From Candidatus Thalassarchaeaceae archaeon (lineage in GTDB: Archaea; Thermoplasmatota; Poseidoniia; Poseidoniales; Thalassarchaeaceae), in assembly GCA_030747885.1 (NCBI GenBank), contig JASLJW010000131.1, positions 1-13,838 on the forward strand: a stretch of DNA of 13,838 nucleotides, read 5' to 3'. Below, in pieces: positions 1 through 6,669 of the stretch. The notes under the pieces were generated by a model, which worked only from the letters and a program-made list of their open reading frames with translations, made no database searches and had not been told where the DNA came from. The position numbers were made by a program, and so were the translations under genes. Each line of letters starts with the position of its first letter. The stretch's first letter is position 1.

Positions 1-3000
1 ACCAGATTGAGTTGACCATGAATTACCTGAACTTGAATTCACCCAATTAACATTGGATTCATCCCAGTCTTCGAATACATTGTACACTGCAATCTGATGG
101 TTTCCAGAGGATGTTACCATTTTGTATAAATCAATACTTGCGTCAGTAGACATCCAAGGCTCAGGAATTGGAATTTGAGATAAATCAACATTTACCAAAC
201 CATATCCGCTTCTTCCAACATACATCGCTGCCGATTGACCCAAGTTGTTGTTTGGAGCACTAGATGTAATTTCTGTATCTTCAACTAAATCGTACATATT
301 GAAGGCTGTATGAGCTATTCCCTTCTGTGCAGTTAGAGACTCTTCGGTAGAAGATTCTGTAGTGGTTATATCATTCGGGACACCAAAGAACTCTGACCCG
401 GAAACAGGGCCCAACATATCCTCTACAATCGATTGTACTCTCCATGTACATGATGAATCTTCAACTATAGAAATTGAAGAAGGGAATGTAAAACTCGGCC
501 CAGTAAGATCAAAACCGCTATCTGAACGAGAATCATATATTGCTTCTAAAGAAGTCGTGGATTCCCTACAAGCAATACTGAGGCTCCAATCCCATGTTAT
601 GTCCCAACCAGTTGGAGTAAGCCACTCCAGTGTGGGCTGAACATCGGGATCAAAGGCGATGCCATTTGTAGTCCAAATTAATTCGCCGTTAGATGGTGAG
701 TCAGGGGTACCTGTTCCGTTGGGTACTGAAGCTGATCCGTTACGGAACTGTATCGAAAGGTATGGTCGATCAGTGGCTACGCTCGCATCAACACTGCCGA
801 TACTGATGCCATTCCATGTACTTGTGTAACTATCCTGTGCTGCCGTCAATGCAAGATAAAGGAAATCATCTCCTCTATTGGCAGCTAATTGCATGATTCG
901 AGTAATATTGATGCTGTTTGAACCTGAATTGGTTACTTCTACAGTTACTCCATCGTGTATGGAAATATTGTCATTTCCAAATGTATGCGGAGAGGACCAG
1001 TTTGTACTTCCATCCATGGTTCTACCTGTCGCTGATTCATTGAATGGATCAACAGCAGCAGCATAGACTCGTACACCAGTTCCATGGCCACTAATTACAT
1101 TGAAATGCAACTCGGTCCCTACAATTCGAATATCATTCGGACGAGGTAAAGTCAAATTCTCATCGATTGGAATCTTGAAGAGAGCTCCACGGTCATTGCT
1201 GAAATTTGCAGAAAGATCGAGATTACCAGTAGGAATATCGGGCGGAGAAAACAAGAGGAGGCTCGTTGAAGAGGCATATGAGGTGTTTTCGTATGCGGAT
1301 CTCTCATCAACATAGGTATCAAAGAAATCAGGAGTATGATCTCCTGGTAGGTATCCATGATGATGCATCTCTACTTCAGATGTAGATGAATCAAGCATCG
1401 AACTGACTACATCGGGAATCACATAGGAAGAGGTGGCACTCCAGTTTCCAACTTGACCGGATGAACTAATTCCTCGCATTCTCCAATAGTGTCGTTTTCC
1501 TTCAGTGAGGTCTGAAGTAGGAGTAAACGTTCCATTTGTAAGATCGAATGCTGAAGTATCGACCCATGATTGATATGTCTCTAAATTAGATGTAGACATA
1601 GAAGAATCTTCATCAATTTGAAGTTCAATTCCATTCGTATTCTGTAACGGAGTAGTCCATACATGGACTGGGCGTACAATTCCTTGCATCAATAGGTTAT
1701 CTGAAACAATCCAATCATCCCCTGTAGGGTCTAGTCCAATTGGGACATCTGGAGAGGTGTCATCTCCAATTCCATAGGTTATTACAATCTCTGGACCTGT
1801 TCCACCAGTCTCCGAATCTTGGAACTCAGCAGAGGTACCACTAGTCGAGGTCATGATGATGCTAATGGGGGTGCCCCATCTATTCGCTGATTGAGCAGCA
1901 GAAGTGATATTCCATTCAAACCAATCTCCACCACTTCCAGTTGTACTTACTGTTTGAGAATCTAATAATGAGATTCGATCAGTACCACTCGCTCCTGCAC
2001 TTGCCCATGGTCGTGAACCATCACGTGTATCCCATGTTGCTCCAGTTCCAGTTGAATTGTCTTCATTCCAGTCAGAAGTGCCTGAATATACATTGATTGG
2101 AACATTTGAGAATGTAGTGAATTGCCATGCATATGTCCGAAGTACAGCACTCTGTATAGCCATCCCCTCAGGTAAAATTAGGCCTGCCATATCACACTTA
2201 AACAAAGATACATCAGTACTAGAAATCACAAGGTATCCATCATCATTATTCGAAGATGAACTTGTGGAAGAAAGATATGTATCTTCACATTCTGGTACGG
2301 CAATTACTTGACTTGAAGAAGCAGATGCATTGCCATCAGATAATCTCATTTGATGATCATTTCCAGATAGGTAAGTTGAATTGAGGTTCGGGATATACAT
2401 CATAGAATCGCTCCAATAACTTCGATCACCATCCTCTATGAATGAAATTCTCCACCAAATATGGTCACCTATTCCGATTGACCAAGCAGATGGGAAGGTG
2501 AATGTGCCTGCTGCAAGATCGAAACCGGAATCAGTTCTACTATCAGCAGTTCTGGTAACTGTTGTCCTAAAGTCAGCATCTCTAGAAGTACTGATTACCA
2601 CATCATGACCAGAATGACCAGTAGTATTCCAACTAACAACAACTGTATCACTACTCGTTAGATTAGCCCCACTGATATCCCATGAACCGGAACGGTCTCG
2701 AGGTGTTAGATCAACTGGAGATGAAGGAAGTACATCATCACCCCAATCATAACGTATAGACATAGAAGGATTGTATGACCCTACCTCTTCACTAGAACCG
2801 ATTTCAACATGAGCGCCATTGGGCCCTGCACCTTGGACAATGAGGTTGATGGGTTCGGTTGAATTAGCAAGTAATCGATCTCGGAAAATTGGGGCAAGAT
2901 CAAAAACCAATTGAGGAAGAGTTTGGTTTCCATTAACTGCACCAAAACTTGTACCAGCTAAATCTGCACCTCCATTTGTCCATGTAGTTCCAGCACCATT

Positions 3001-4260
3001 GGATGTCCAATTAGCACCATGTTGTGTCCATTCATCATCAGAGAATTCAGAGACTGAAATTACTGGCCATCGTTCCCTATCTGTCCTCCTTAGGTAAAGA
3101 TCTGCTTCATGAATAGATGAATTTTCATGGAGACCAATATCTGCAATATTGATTCGTAGAAGCATTACTCCTGTACCTACTCCAGTTGAATTTGAGTGGC
3201 CAACAATTAGATCTGTTTCTGAACCACCATTGAAATTAGTATTTCCAGAGGTTACATAGGTATCTTCAATTGTTCCACCATACCCCATACTATTGTTTCT
3301 AACAGCGAAATATTTACTCCCATCTGTATTCGTAAATATAGTGTGATCTGGAAGAAGGAATCTTACAGATACCCAATCAGAAAGTATGCTTTGAGATGTT
3401 GAAGATCGTATCCTAGCAAAATACTCCGAACCTTCGGTCAAATTAGTTGTAGGGGTTTCGAAACTACCTACTGTAGCATTAGAAAATGTGAATGCAGAGG
3501 CATCATTCCATGAATCCCAAACCCATTCGCCATCAACGATAGTTCGAAAACTACTATCATCGGAAATCTGAACCTCAACATTTGATCCATTGAGTTCGTC
3601 CCAAGTAATGGTAGGAGTAGTATCGGAGGTTAATTCGAGAGTGTTAGGCAAAATTAACGCTTCACCATCCTGAGGAGAGGTGAGATTAACTGAACCTTCA
3701 TCAGTAGAACCAATTGCTGCATACTCAATGCGTAAATTTGGTCTATTTGTAGAGGTTGAAGATTCCATTGAATCACAAAGAACTGGTATGCCCAAAGCGC
3801 TGACAACAAAGGAAATCTGGTTTGAATTAGAACGTAGAGTACTTTGAACCAAGGATGTTACGTTAATTGCAGTTGAAACAGTGGAGCTGCTAGAAATATA
3901 TGATGGTTCCCAAATACCTCTATCGGATGTACCATCGGCACCTGGGGATGACCAATTTACTCCAGTTGAAGATAGATTCCATGTGGCTTGAGATATGTTA
4001 TGAGGTGCATCGAGAGATGTAGCATAGAACATTGTCCTACCTGAACCTAATGAGGTATCCTGATTGCATCTTAAAACCAAATGAGCAGATGTGATTCGGA
4101 AACTAGTAGGGAGAGGATTTCCACTAGTATCGCTGATGTTAAAATCGAACAAACCACGGCTATCGAAATTGAATTCATCAGAACTGAAAATCATCAACGA
4201 TTGTTGAGTGGAATAACCGTTGTTTGGAGCAGACATATTGATGGCTGTGTCGGCAGTAAC
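1..4260 (-). repeat. Array of four complete and one partial DNRLRE/FN3 protein modules
   Basis: Approximate module borders on the minus strand, high to low coordinate: module 1 4260-3301, module 2 3300-2341, module 3 2340-1321, module 4 1320-361, module 5 360 to the edge. The repeat is seen at protein level, not DNA level. A recurring FN3-end signature is S-[RT]-x-D-S-G-F-D-L-x-x-G-x-F-T-F-P (modules 2 and 4) and T-S-A-F-D-L-T-N-G-T-F-T-P (module 3). The start of module 1 (I-N-M-S-A-P-N-N-G) resembles that of module 5 (I-T-S-S-A-P-N-N-N). Sequence divergence between units suggests old duplication rather than a recent tandem expansion. Borders are estimates. Confidence 0.7.
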
Positions 4261-4419
4261 TGCATTGTTTGAAGTGATGTATGATGGAGATACGTCTTCC
4301 GAAAGTTCGTTGTATGGGTTAATGGATGAAGACCAAGACATCAACAATAGAAGAAGGATAATTGAAAGAGGCCCCAAGAGGTTTTTGCGGGAATTGGCGT
4401 TCGCTATCGCTGCGGTCAT
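1..4419 (-). CDS. Giant secreted/surface protein with repeated DNRLRE-like and FN3-like domains (N-terminal part, 3' end outside window)
   Basis: The frame is open without a stop for 1473 codons from the ATG at 4419 to the window edge, so the protein is longer than 1473 residues. Residues 1-13 are polar with two basic residues (R11, K12); residues 14-32 form a hydrophobic core (L-L-G-P-L-S-I-I-L-L-L-L-L-M) typical of a signal peptide, so export is likely. Four modules follow, at about 54-373, 374-693, 694-1033 and 1034-1353, and a fifth begins at about 1354. Each starts with a segment of the DNRLRE type (D-T-x-V/I, later 'L..F.i..', 'A.L.l...', 'W.E/D....W.') and ends with an FN3-like segment (conserved W early, [YW]-x-R-[IMV] late, near 335, 656, 979 and 1326). 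I counted about 34 N-x-S/T sequons by eye, which fits a glycosylated outer-surface protein. In the family, DNRLRE domains occur in secreted proteins and some bind polysaccharide; adhesion or glycan binding here is inference. No catalytic domain is visible. An in-frame TAA at 4498-4500 lies upstream and no other ATG intervenes, which fixes the start. Confidence 0.85.
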   Translation of the reverse strand, partial: MTAAIANANSRKNLLGPLSIILLLLLMSWSSSINPYNELSEDVSPSYITSNNAVTADTAINMSAPNNGYSTQQSLMIFSSDEFNFDSRGLFDFNISDTSGNPLPTSFRITSAHLVLRCNQDTSLGSGRTMFYATSLDAPHNISQATWNLSSTGVNWSSPGADGTSDRGIWEPSYISSSSTVSTAINVTSLVQSTLRSNSNQISFVVSALGIPVLCDSMESSTSTNRPNLRIEYAAIGSTDEGSVNLTSPQDGEALILPNTLELTSDTTPTITWDELNGSNVEVQISDDSSFRTIVDGEWVWDSWNDASAFTFSNATVGSFETPTTNLTEGSEYFARIRSSTSQSILSDWVSVRFLLPDHTIFTNTDGSKYFAVRNNSMGYGGTIEDTYVTSGNTNFNGGSETDLIVGHSNSTGVGTGVMLLRINIADIGLHENSSIHEADLYLRRTDRERWPVISVSEFSDDEWTQHGANWTSNGAGTTWTNGGADLAGTSFGAVNGNQTLPQLVFDLAPIFRDRLLANSTEPINLIVQGAGPNGAHVEIGSSEEVGSYNPSMSIRYDWGDDVLPSSPVDLTPRDRSGSWDISGANLTSSDTVVVSWNTTGHSGHDVVISTSRDADFRTTVTRTADSRTDSGFDLAAGTFTFPSAWSIGIGDHIWWRISFIEDGDRSYWSDSMMYIPNLNSTYLSGNDHQMRLSDGNASASSSQVIAVPECEDTYLSSTSSSSNNDDGYLVISSTDVSLFKCDMAGLILPEGMAIQSAVLRTYAWQFTTFSNVPINVYSGTSDWNEDNSTGTGATWDTRDGSRPWASAGASGTDRISLLDSQTVSTTGSGGDWFEWNITSAAQSANRWGTPISIIMTSTSGTSAEFQDSETGGTGPEIVITYGIGDDTSPDVPIGLDPTGDDWIVSDNLLMQGIVRPVHVWTTPLQNTNGIELQIDEDSSMSTSNLETYQSWVDTSAFDLTNGTFTPTSDLTEGKRHYWRMRGISSSGQVGNWSATSSYVIPDVVSSMLDSSTSEVEMHHHGYLPGDHTPDFFDTYVDERSAYENTSYASSTSLLLFSPPDIPTGNLDLSANFSNDRGALFKIPIDENLTLPRPNDIRIVGTELHFNVISGHGTGVRVYAAAVDPFNESATGRTMDGSTNWSSPHTFGNDNISIHDGVTVEVTNSGSNSINITRIMQLAANRGDDFLYLALTAAQDSYTSTWNGISIGSVDASVATDRPYLSIQFRNGSASVPNGTGTPDSPSNGELIWTTNGIAFDPDVQPTLEWLTPTGWDITWDWSLSIACRESTTSLEAIYDSRSDSGFDLTGPSFTFPSSISIVEDSSCTWRVQSIVEDMLGPVSGSEFFGVPNDITTTESSTEESLTAQKGIAHTAFNMYDLVEDTEITSSAPNNNLGQSAAMYVGRSGYGLVNVDLSQIPIPEPWMSTDASIDLYKMVTSSGNHQIAVYNVFEDWDESNVNWVNSSSGNSWSTQSG

Positions 4420-4431
4420 GCGTACCGCATG
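4417..4431. promoter_or_regulatory. Palindrome overlapping the start codon of the giant surface-protein gene
   Basis: CATGCG-TAC-CGCATG is a 6-bp perfect inverted repeat with a 3-nt centre. Its left edge contains the start codon (complement of 4417-4419) of the minus-strand gene. It shares the CATGCGTA...GCATG core with the palindrome at 4463-4481; the centres are 48 bp apart. It could be an RNA hairpin covering the start codon or a DNA-binding site. The pattern is seen directly; the role is inferred. Confidence 0.4.
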
Positions 4432-4462
4432 CTCTATGGCCCCATAAGGGATTTTCGACTGA

Positions 4463-4481
4463 GACCATGCGTAGCATGGTC
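4463..4481. promoter_or_regulatory. 19-bp palindrome in the divergent spacer
   Basis: GACCATGC-GTA-GCATGGTC is a perfect 8-bp inverted repeat with a 3-nt centre. It lies between the AT-rich promoter candidate at 4490-4500 and the start of the minus-strand surface-protein gene, about where transcription of that gene would begin if the AT-rich element is its TATA box. It is a candidate repressor or activator site, or a 5' leader hairpin. Confidence 0.45.
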
Positions 4482-4489
4482 GAGAAATA

Positions 4490-4500
4490 CCTATTTTTTA
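4490..4500. promoter_or_regulatory. AT-rich TATA-box candidate in divergent promoter region
   Basis: CCTATTTTTTA is the most AT-rich run in the 130-bp spacer between two divergent genes. Read on the plus strand it lies 50-60 bp before the rfcS start; read on the minus strand (TAAAAAATAGG) it lies about 70-80 bp before the start of the surface-protein gene. Archaeal TATA boxes lie about 25 bp upstream of transcription starts, so either or both directions are possible. Assigned from composition and position only. Confidence 0.35.
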
Positions 4501-4549
4501 CTAGTGCGAACCTTGATGGACGATAGCCCAAGACAGACCAAGGAAGGCC

Positions 4550-5509
4550 ATGAGTGAACTGTGGGTTGAACGACATCGGCCGCGTTCTGTCTCGGAAATG
4601 AGAGGGCAACGTGCAGTGGTTGATCGGCTAGCAGGATATAGTCAAAGTGGAACCTTCCCACATCTCCTCTTTGCTGGCCCCCCAGGGACTGGGAAAACAA
4701 CTGCAGCATTGGCATTAGCAAGAGATGTTTTTGGTGAAACAGTGCGACAAAATCTTCTCGAAATGAATGCTTCTGATGAAAGAGGGCTTGATTCGATACG
4801 AAATAAAGTCAAACAATTTGCGAGGACTGCTCCACTTGGAGGAGCCACATTCAAAGTTATTTTCCTAGATGAAGCAGATGCTCTCACAAATGATGCTCAA
4901 GGAGCATTGAGACGAATAATGGAACAGTATGCTGCAACATGTAGATTTATCCTTTCATGTAACTATTCGTCGAAAATCATCGAGCCCATTCAAAGTAGAT
5001 GTGCAGTTTTCCGATTTAGGCCTCTAGAAGATAATCAAATGCGAACACAAATCAATCATGTTGCTGATTCTGAAAATGTGGAATTGGATGATGATGCCGC
5101 AGATGCAATCATCCACATCAGCCTAGGAGATCTTCGGAAGGCGATTACAGCACTACAGGTAGCTGCTGGAATGAGTGACAAGGTTACTCGATCTTTGGTC
5201 TACGAAACAAGTGCAACTGCTCCACCAGAGGTTCTCCAAGGTTACTTACTCGCATGCAAAGAAGATGGTTTTCAGCCAGCTCGTCGAAGATTAAGACAAA
5301 TATTAGACGAATTTGGACTTGCAGGAACTGATCTTGTCAACCAATTACATCGTGAATTGGGGAAAACTTCCTTCCTCACTGAAGAAACAAAGTTAGAACT
5401 GACAGAATGGATGGCAGATATCGATCATCGACTTGTCCAAGGTGGTGGAGAGCATTTGCAACTTGATGCTATGACTGCACGCATCTGTTCGTTGCTGAAA
5501 AATACCTAA
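4550..5509 (+). CDS. rfcS: Replication factor C small subunit (clamp loader ATPase)
   Basis: This 319-residue AAA+ ATPase is the small subunit of the archaeal clamp loader, which opens the PCNA ring and places it on primed DNA using ATP. The start W-V-E-R-H-R-P-R matches the family's conserved 'W.eKyRP' opening and supports the ATG at 4550. Visible motifs: Walker A G-P-P-G-T-G-K-T at 43-50, N-A-S-D-E-R-G (RFC box) at 73-79, Walker B with D-E-A-D at 107-110, sensor 1 around S-C-N-Y-S at 136-140, S-R-C with the arginine finger at 149-151, and sensor 2 G-D-L-R-K-A at 193-198. The C-terminal helical collar domain follows to the end. Length is normal for the family (about 315-330). Only a weak purine-rich stretch (AAGGAAGG) precedes the start. 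The large subunit gene rfcL is not in the window. The stop overlaps the stop of the convergent gene by 4 bp. Confidence 0.96.
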   Translation: MSELWVERHRPRSVSEMRGQRAVVDRLAGYSQSGTFPHLLFAGPPGTGKTTAALALARDVFGETVRQNLLEMNASDERGLDSIRNKVKQFARTAPLGGATFKVIFLDEADALTNDAQGALRRIMEQYAATCRFILSCNYSSKIIEPIQSRCAVFRFRPLEDNQMRTQINHVADSENVELDDDAADAIIHISLGDLRKAITALQVAAGMSDKVTRSLVYETSATAPPEVLQGYLLACKEDGFQPARRRLRQILDEFGLAGTDLVNQLHRELGKTSFLTEETKLELTEWMADIDHRLVQGGGEHLQLDAMTARICSLLKNT

Positions 5510-6405
5510 TCATTGATGACTTTGATTGTATATTGTGCACTAGAACCTGAAAGGTGCCAAGGATTACCCATTTGGCTGACTGAATATGAAAGAGAGTATG
5601 TTCCAGATTCTAAAGCGCCAACCTCTACGGCAAAACCACGGTCCTCACTCTTTATTGAAGGCGGGTCGGAAATCAAAGACATTTTAGACAGATTTTCAAC
5701 CCCTAACGACTGAAAATCTAACGTAGCATTTTCATCATCTCCATTGAAAGTTGTGTTAAGTAGAATCTCTTCCGACCTGACCATTGAAACTTGAACTGAG
5801 CATGAGGAGACATCCACATTATCTCGAACTCCAAGAATAAGCCACATTTCTCCTTCCGTTGAAGCCCCATCTATCGTGATTTCTATCGTGGTGCCTGTAC
5901 GAATGAAATTACTGCTTAAATTCGTAGCTTCATCACCATCATCGAAAAGAATGGATGCTTCTGTAATCTCAGGTGGACTGATATCGGCTAATGGGGGGTT
6001 TACTAGCAGAATACTGATTGCCAACCAAGTGAAAATCCATAACATTCCTGAACGAAACCAATTACCTCCTGTGTAAAGATCGGACAACTTCGATGGAATT
6101 ACCAATCGATGTAAACTAGGCAACATAAATACAAAACTCAATGGGAGTAACCAAAGAATTGGACTTGGTCCATCGATGGAAGGCATGGCGACGTATCTCA
6201 TTATAATTGCCAGAAGTATTGAACCACTAATCACTAACCACATCGAATAGGTATCTGCTACCTCCTTTTGTTTGAATTCAGCAGGATCGAATGGTTCAAG
6301 GCCGACTGAACCTCCTGGACGTCGTGTTTTGCTATCATCAGACGGGCGCTTAGCCTTCCTCCCATCGATTGCGGCAGAACGGAGGGCGGTGTCGATATCT
6401 ACCAT
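5506..6405 (-). CDS. Conserved-looking membrane protein of unknown function, three transmembrane segments
   Basis: The product from the ATG at 6405 is 299 residues and I do not recognise its family. A charged, probably cytoplasmic N-terminus (about 1-50, rich in K, R and D) is followed by three hydrophobic segments at about 54-73, 82-103 and 121-135. After them comes a soluble C-terminal region of about 160 residues rich in S, T, D and N with a beta-sandwich-like pattern (for example T-I-E-I-T-I-D-G and S-G-T-Y-S-L-S-Y-S-V). With three segments, the C-terminal region should lie outside the cell. The frame stays open upstream to 6489 and offers a longer start, but that extension would run close to the tRNA and over the AT-rich promoter candidate. 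The ATG at 6405 has a Shine-Dalgarno-like GGGGTG 5 nt upstream, so I chose it. The gene is convergent with rfcS and overlaps it by 4 bp. Confidence 0.75.
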   Translation of the reverse strand: MVDIDTALRSAAIDGRKAKRPSDDSKTRRPGGSVGLEPFDPAEFKQKEVADTYSMWLVISGSILLAIIMRYVAMPSIDGPSPILWLLPLSFVFMLPSLHRLVIPSKLSDLYTGGNWFRSGMLWIFTWLAISILLVNPPLADISPPEITEASILFDDGDEATNLSSNFIRTGTTIEITIDGASTEGEMWLILGVRDNVDVSSCSVQVSMVRSEEILLNTTFNGDDENATLDFQSLGVENLSKMSLISDPPSIKSEDRGFAVEVGALESGTYSLSYSVSQMGNPWHLSGSSAQYTIKVIND

Positions 6406-6410
6406 GGTAA

Positions 6411-6425
6411 CACCCCTTACGGGGC
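6411..6425 (-). promoter_or_regulatory. Shine-Dalgarno sequence within a small GTAA-loop hairpin
   Basis: On the minus strand, CCCC-GTAA-GGGG forms a 4-bp G/C stem with a GNRA-type tetraloop, extendable by a G-U pair. The 3' arm is part of the GGGGTG that acts as ribosome binding site for the membrane-protein gene starting at 6405. Upstream lie further G runs (complement of 6425-6437). The hairpin would hide the ribosome binding site when folded. Confidence 0.4.
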
Positions 6426-6465
6426 CCCCGACCCCCCATGAACATTGGTAGACAAGTGAAACGCT

Positions 6466-6474
6466 CATATCATA
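6466..6474. promoter_or_regulatory. TATA-box candidate between tRNA-Met and the divergent membrane-protein gene
   Basis: CATATCATA lies 23-31 bp upstream of the tRNA 5' end, the expected distance for an archaeal tRNA promoter. On the minus strand it reads TATGATATG, about 60 bp before the ATG at 6405, so it could also drive the divergent gene. It is the only clearly AT-rich block in the spacer. Confidence 0.35.
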
Positions 6475-6496
6475 CTCTTTGGTGGACAAGGATATC

Positions 6497-6621
6497 GCCG
6501 GGGTGGCTTAGTTGGTAGAGCGTCGGACTCATAGGGTAGGTAGGTCGCAAGATCTGCGAAAACGATGAGGCGCATCTGAGAAATCCGAAGGTCGCGGGTT
6601 CAAGTCCCGCTCCCGGCACCA
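6497..6621 (+). tRNA. Elongator tRNA-Met (CAT anticodon) with 49-nt intron, encoded CCA
   Basis: The cloverleaf is complete. The acceptor stem pairs 6497-6503 (GCCGGGG) with 6611-6617 (TCCCGGC, one G-U pair). The D arm has TTGGTAG. The anticodon stem pairs 6523-6527 (TCGGA) with 6584-6588 (TCCGA). The T arm is GCGGG-TTCAAGT-CCCGC. A73 is at 6618 and CCA is encoded at 6619-6621. The anticodon CAT is at 6530-6532. Removing 6534-6582 gives a standard 76-nt tRNA with CCA. The overall sequence and an intron after position 37 fit archaeal elongator tRNA-Met better than the initiator or the isoleucine CAT species; the Ile alternative cannot be fully excluded by eye. Confidence 0.93.
6534..6582 (+). 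other. tRNA intron with bulge-helix-bulge splice motif
   Basis: The intron lies between tRNA positions 37 and 38. Exon bases CTCA (6528-6531) pair with intron bases TGAG (6577-6580) to give the 4-bp central helix. It is flanked by 3-nt bulges TAG (6532-6534) and AAA (6581-6583), the form recognised by archaeal tRNA splicing endonuclease. Inside the intron TCGCA-AGATC-TGCGA (6544-6558) forms a perfect 5-bp hairpin. Exact cut sites are inferred from the canonical position. Confidence 0.85.
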
Positions 6622-6629
6622 ATTATCAT

Positions 6630-6647
6630 CATAGATGCACGTCTATG
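6630..6647 (+). other. Hairpin just downstream of tRNA-Met
   Basis: CATAGAT-GCAC-GTCTATG forms a 7-bp stem (one G-U pair) with a 4-nt loop, starting 9 nt after the encoded CCA. It lies in the short gap before gatD. It could help 3' end formation of the tRNA transcript or be a leader structure of gatD. No T-run follows directly, so it is not a classical terminator. Confidence 0.3.
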
Positions 6648-6669
6648 GCCTTTAGCACCCGTTCAGTTG

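Noticed and set aside
362..4447. Several short plus-strand open frames across the surface-protein region
   Set aside because: The minus frame is continuously open for 1473 codons with signal peptide and repeat pattern; the plus-strand frames are short and unrelated to any family.
4319..4609. 96-codon minus-strand open frame across the divergent spacer and rfcS start
   Set aside because: It overlaps both the signal-peptide gene in another frame and the conserved start of rfcS.
6406..6489. 28-codon N-terminal extension of the membrane protein to 6489
   Set aside because: It would cross the TATA candidate and G-rich leader, and the ATG at 6405 has a well-placed GGGGTG.
6561..6582. Possible C/D box guide RNA in the tRNA intron (CGATGAG and CTGA)
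   Set aside because: The C-box match is imperfect and only about 8 nt separate the boxes, too little for a guide and duplex.
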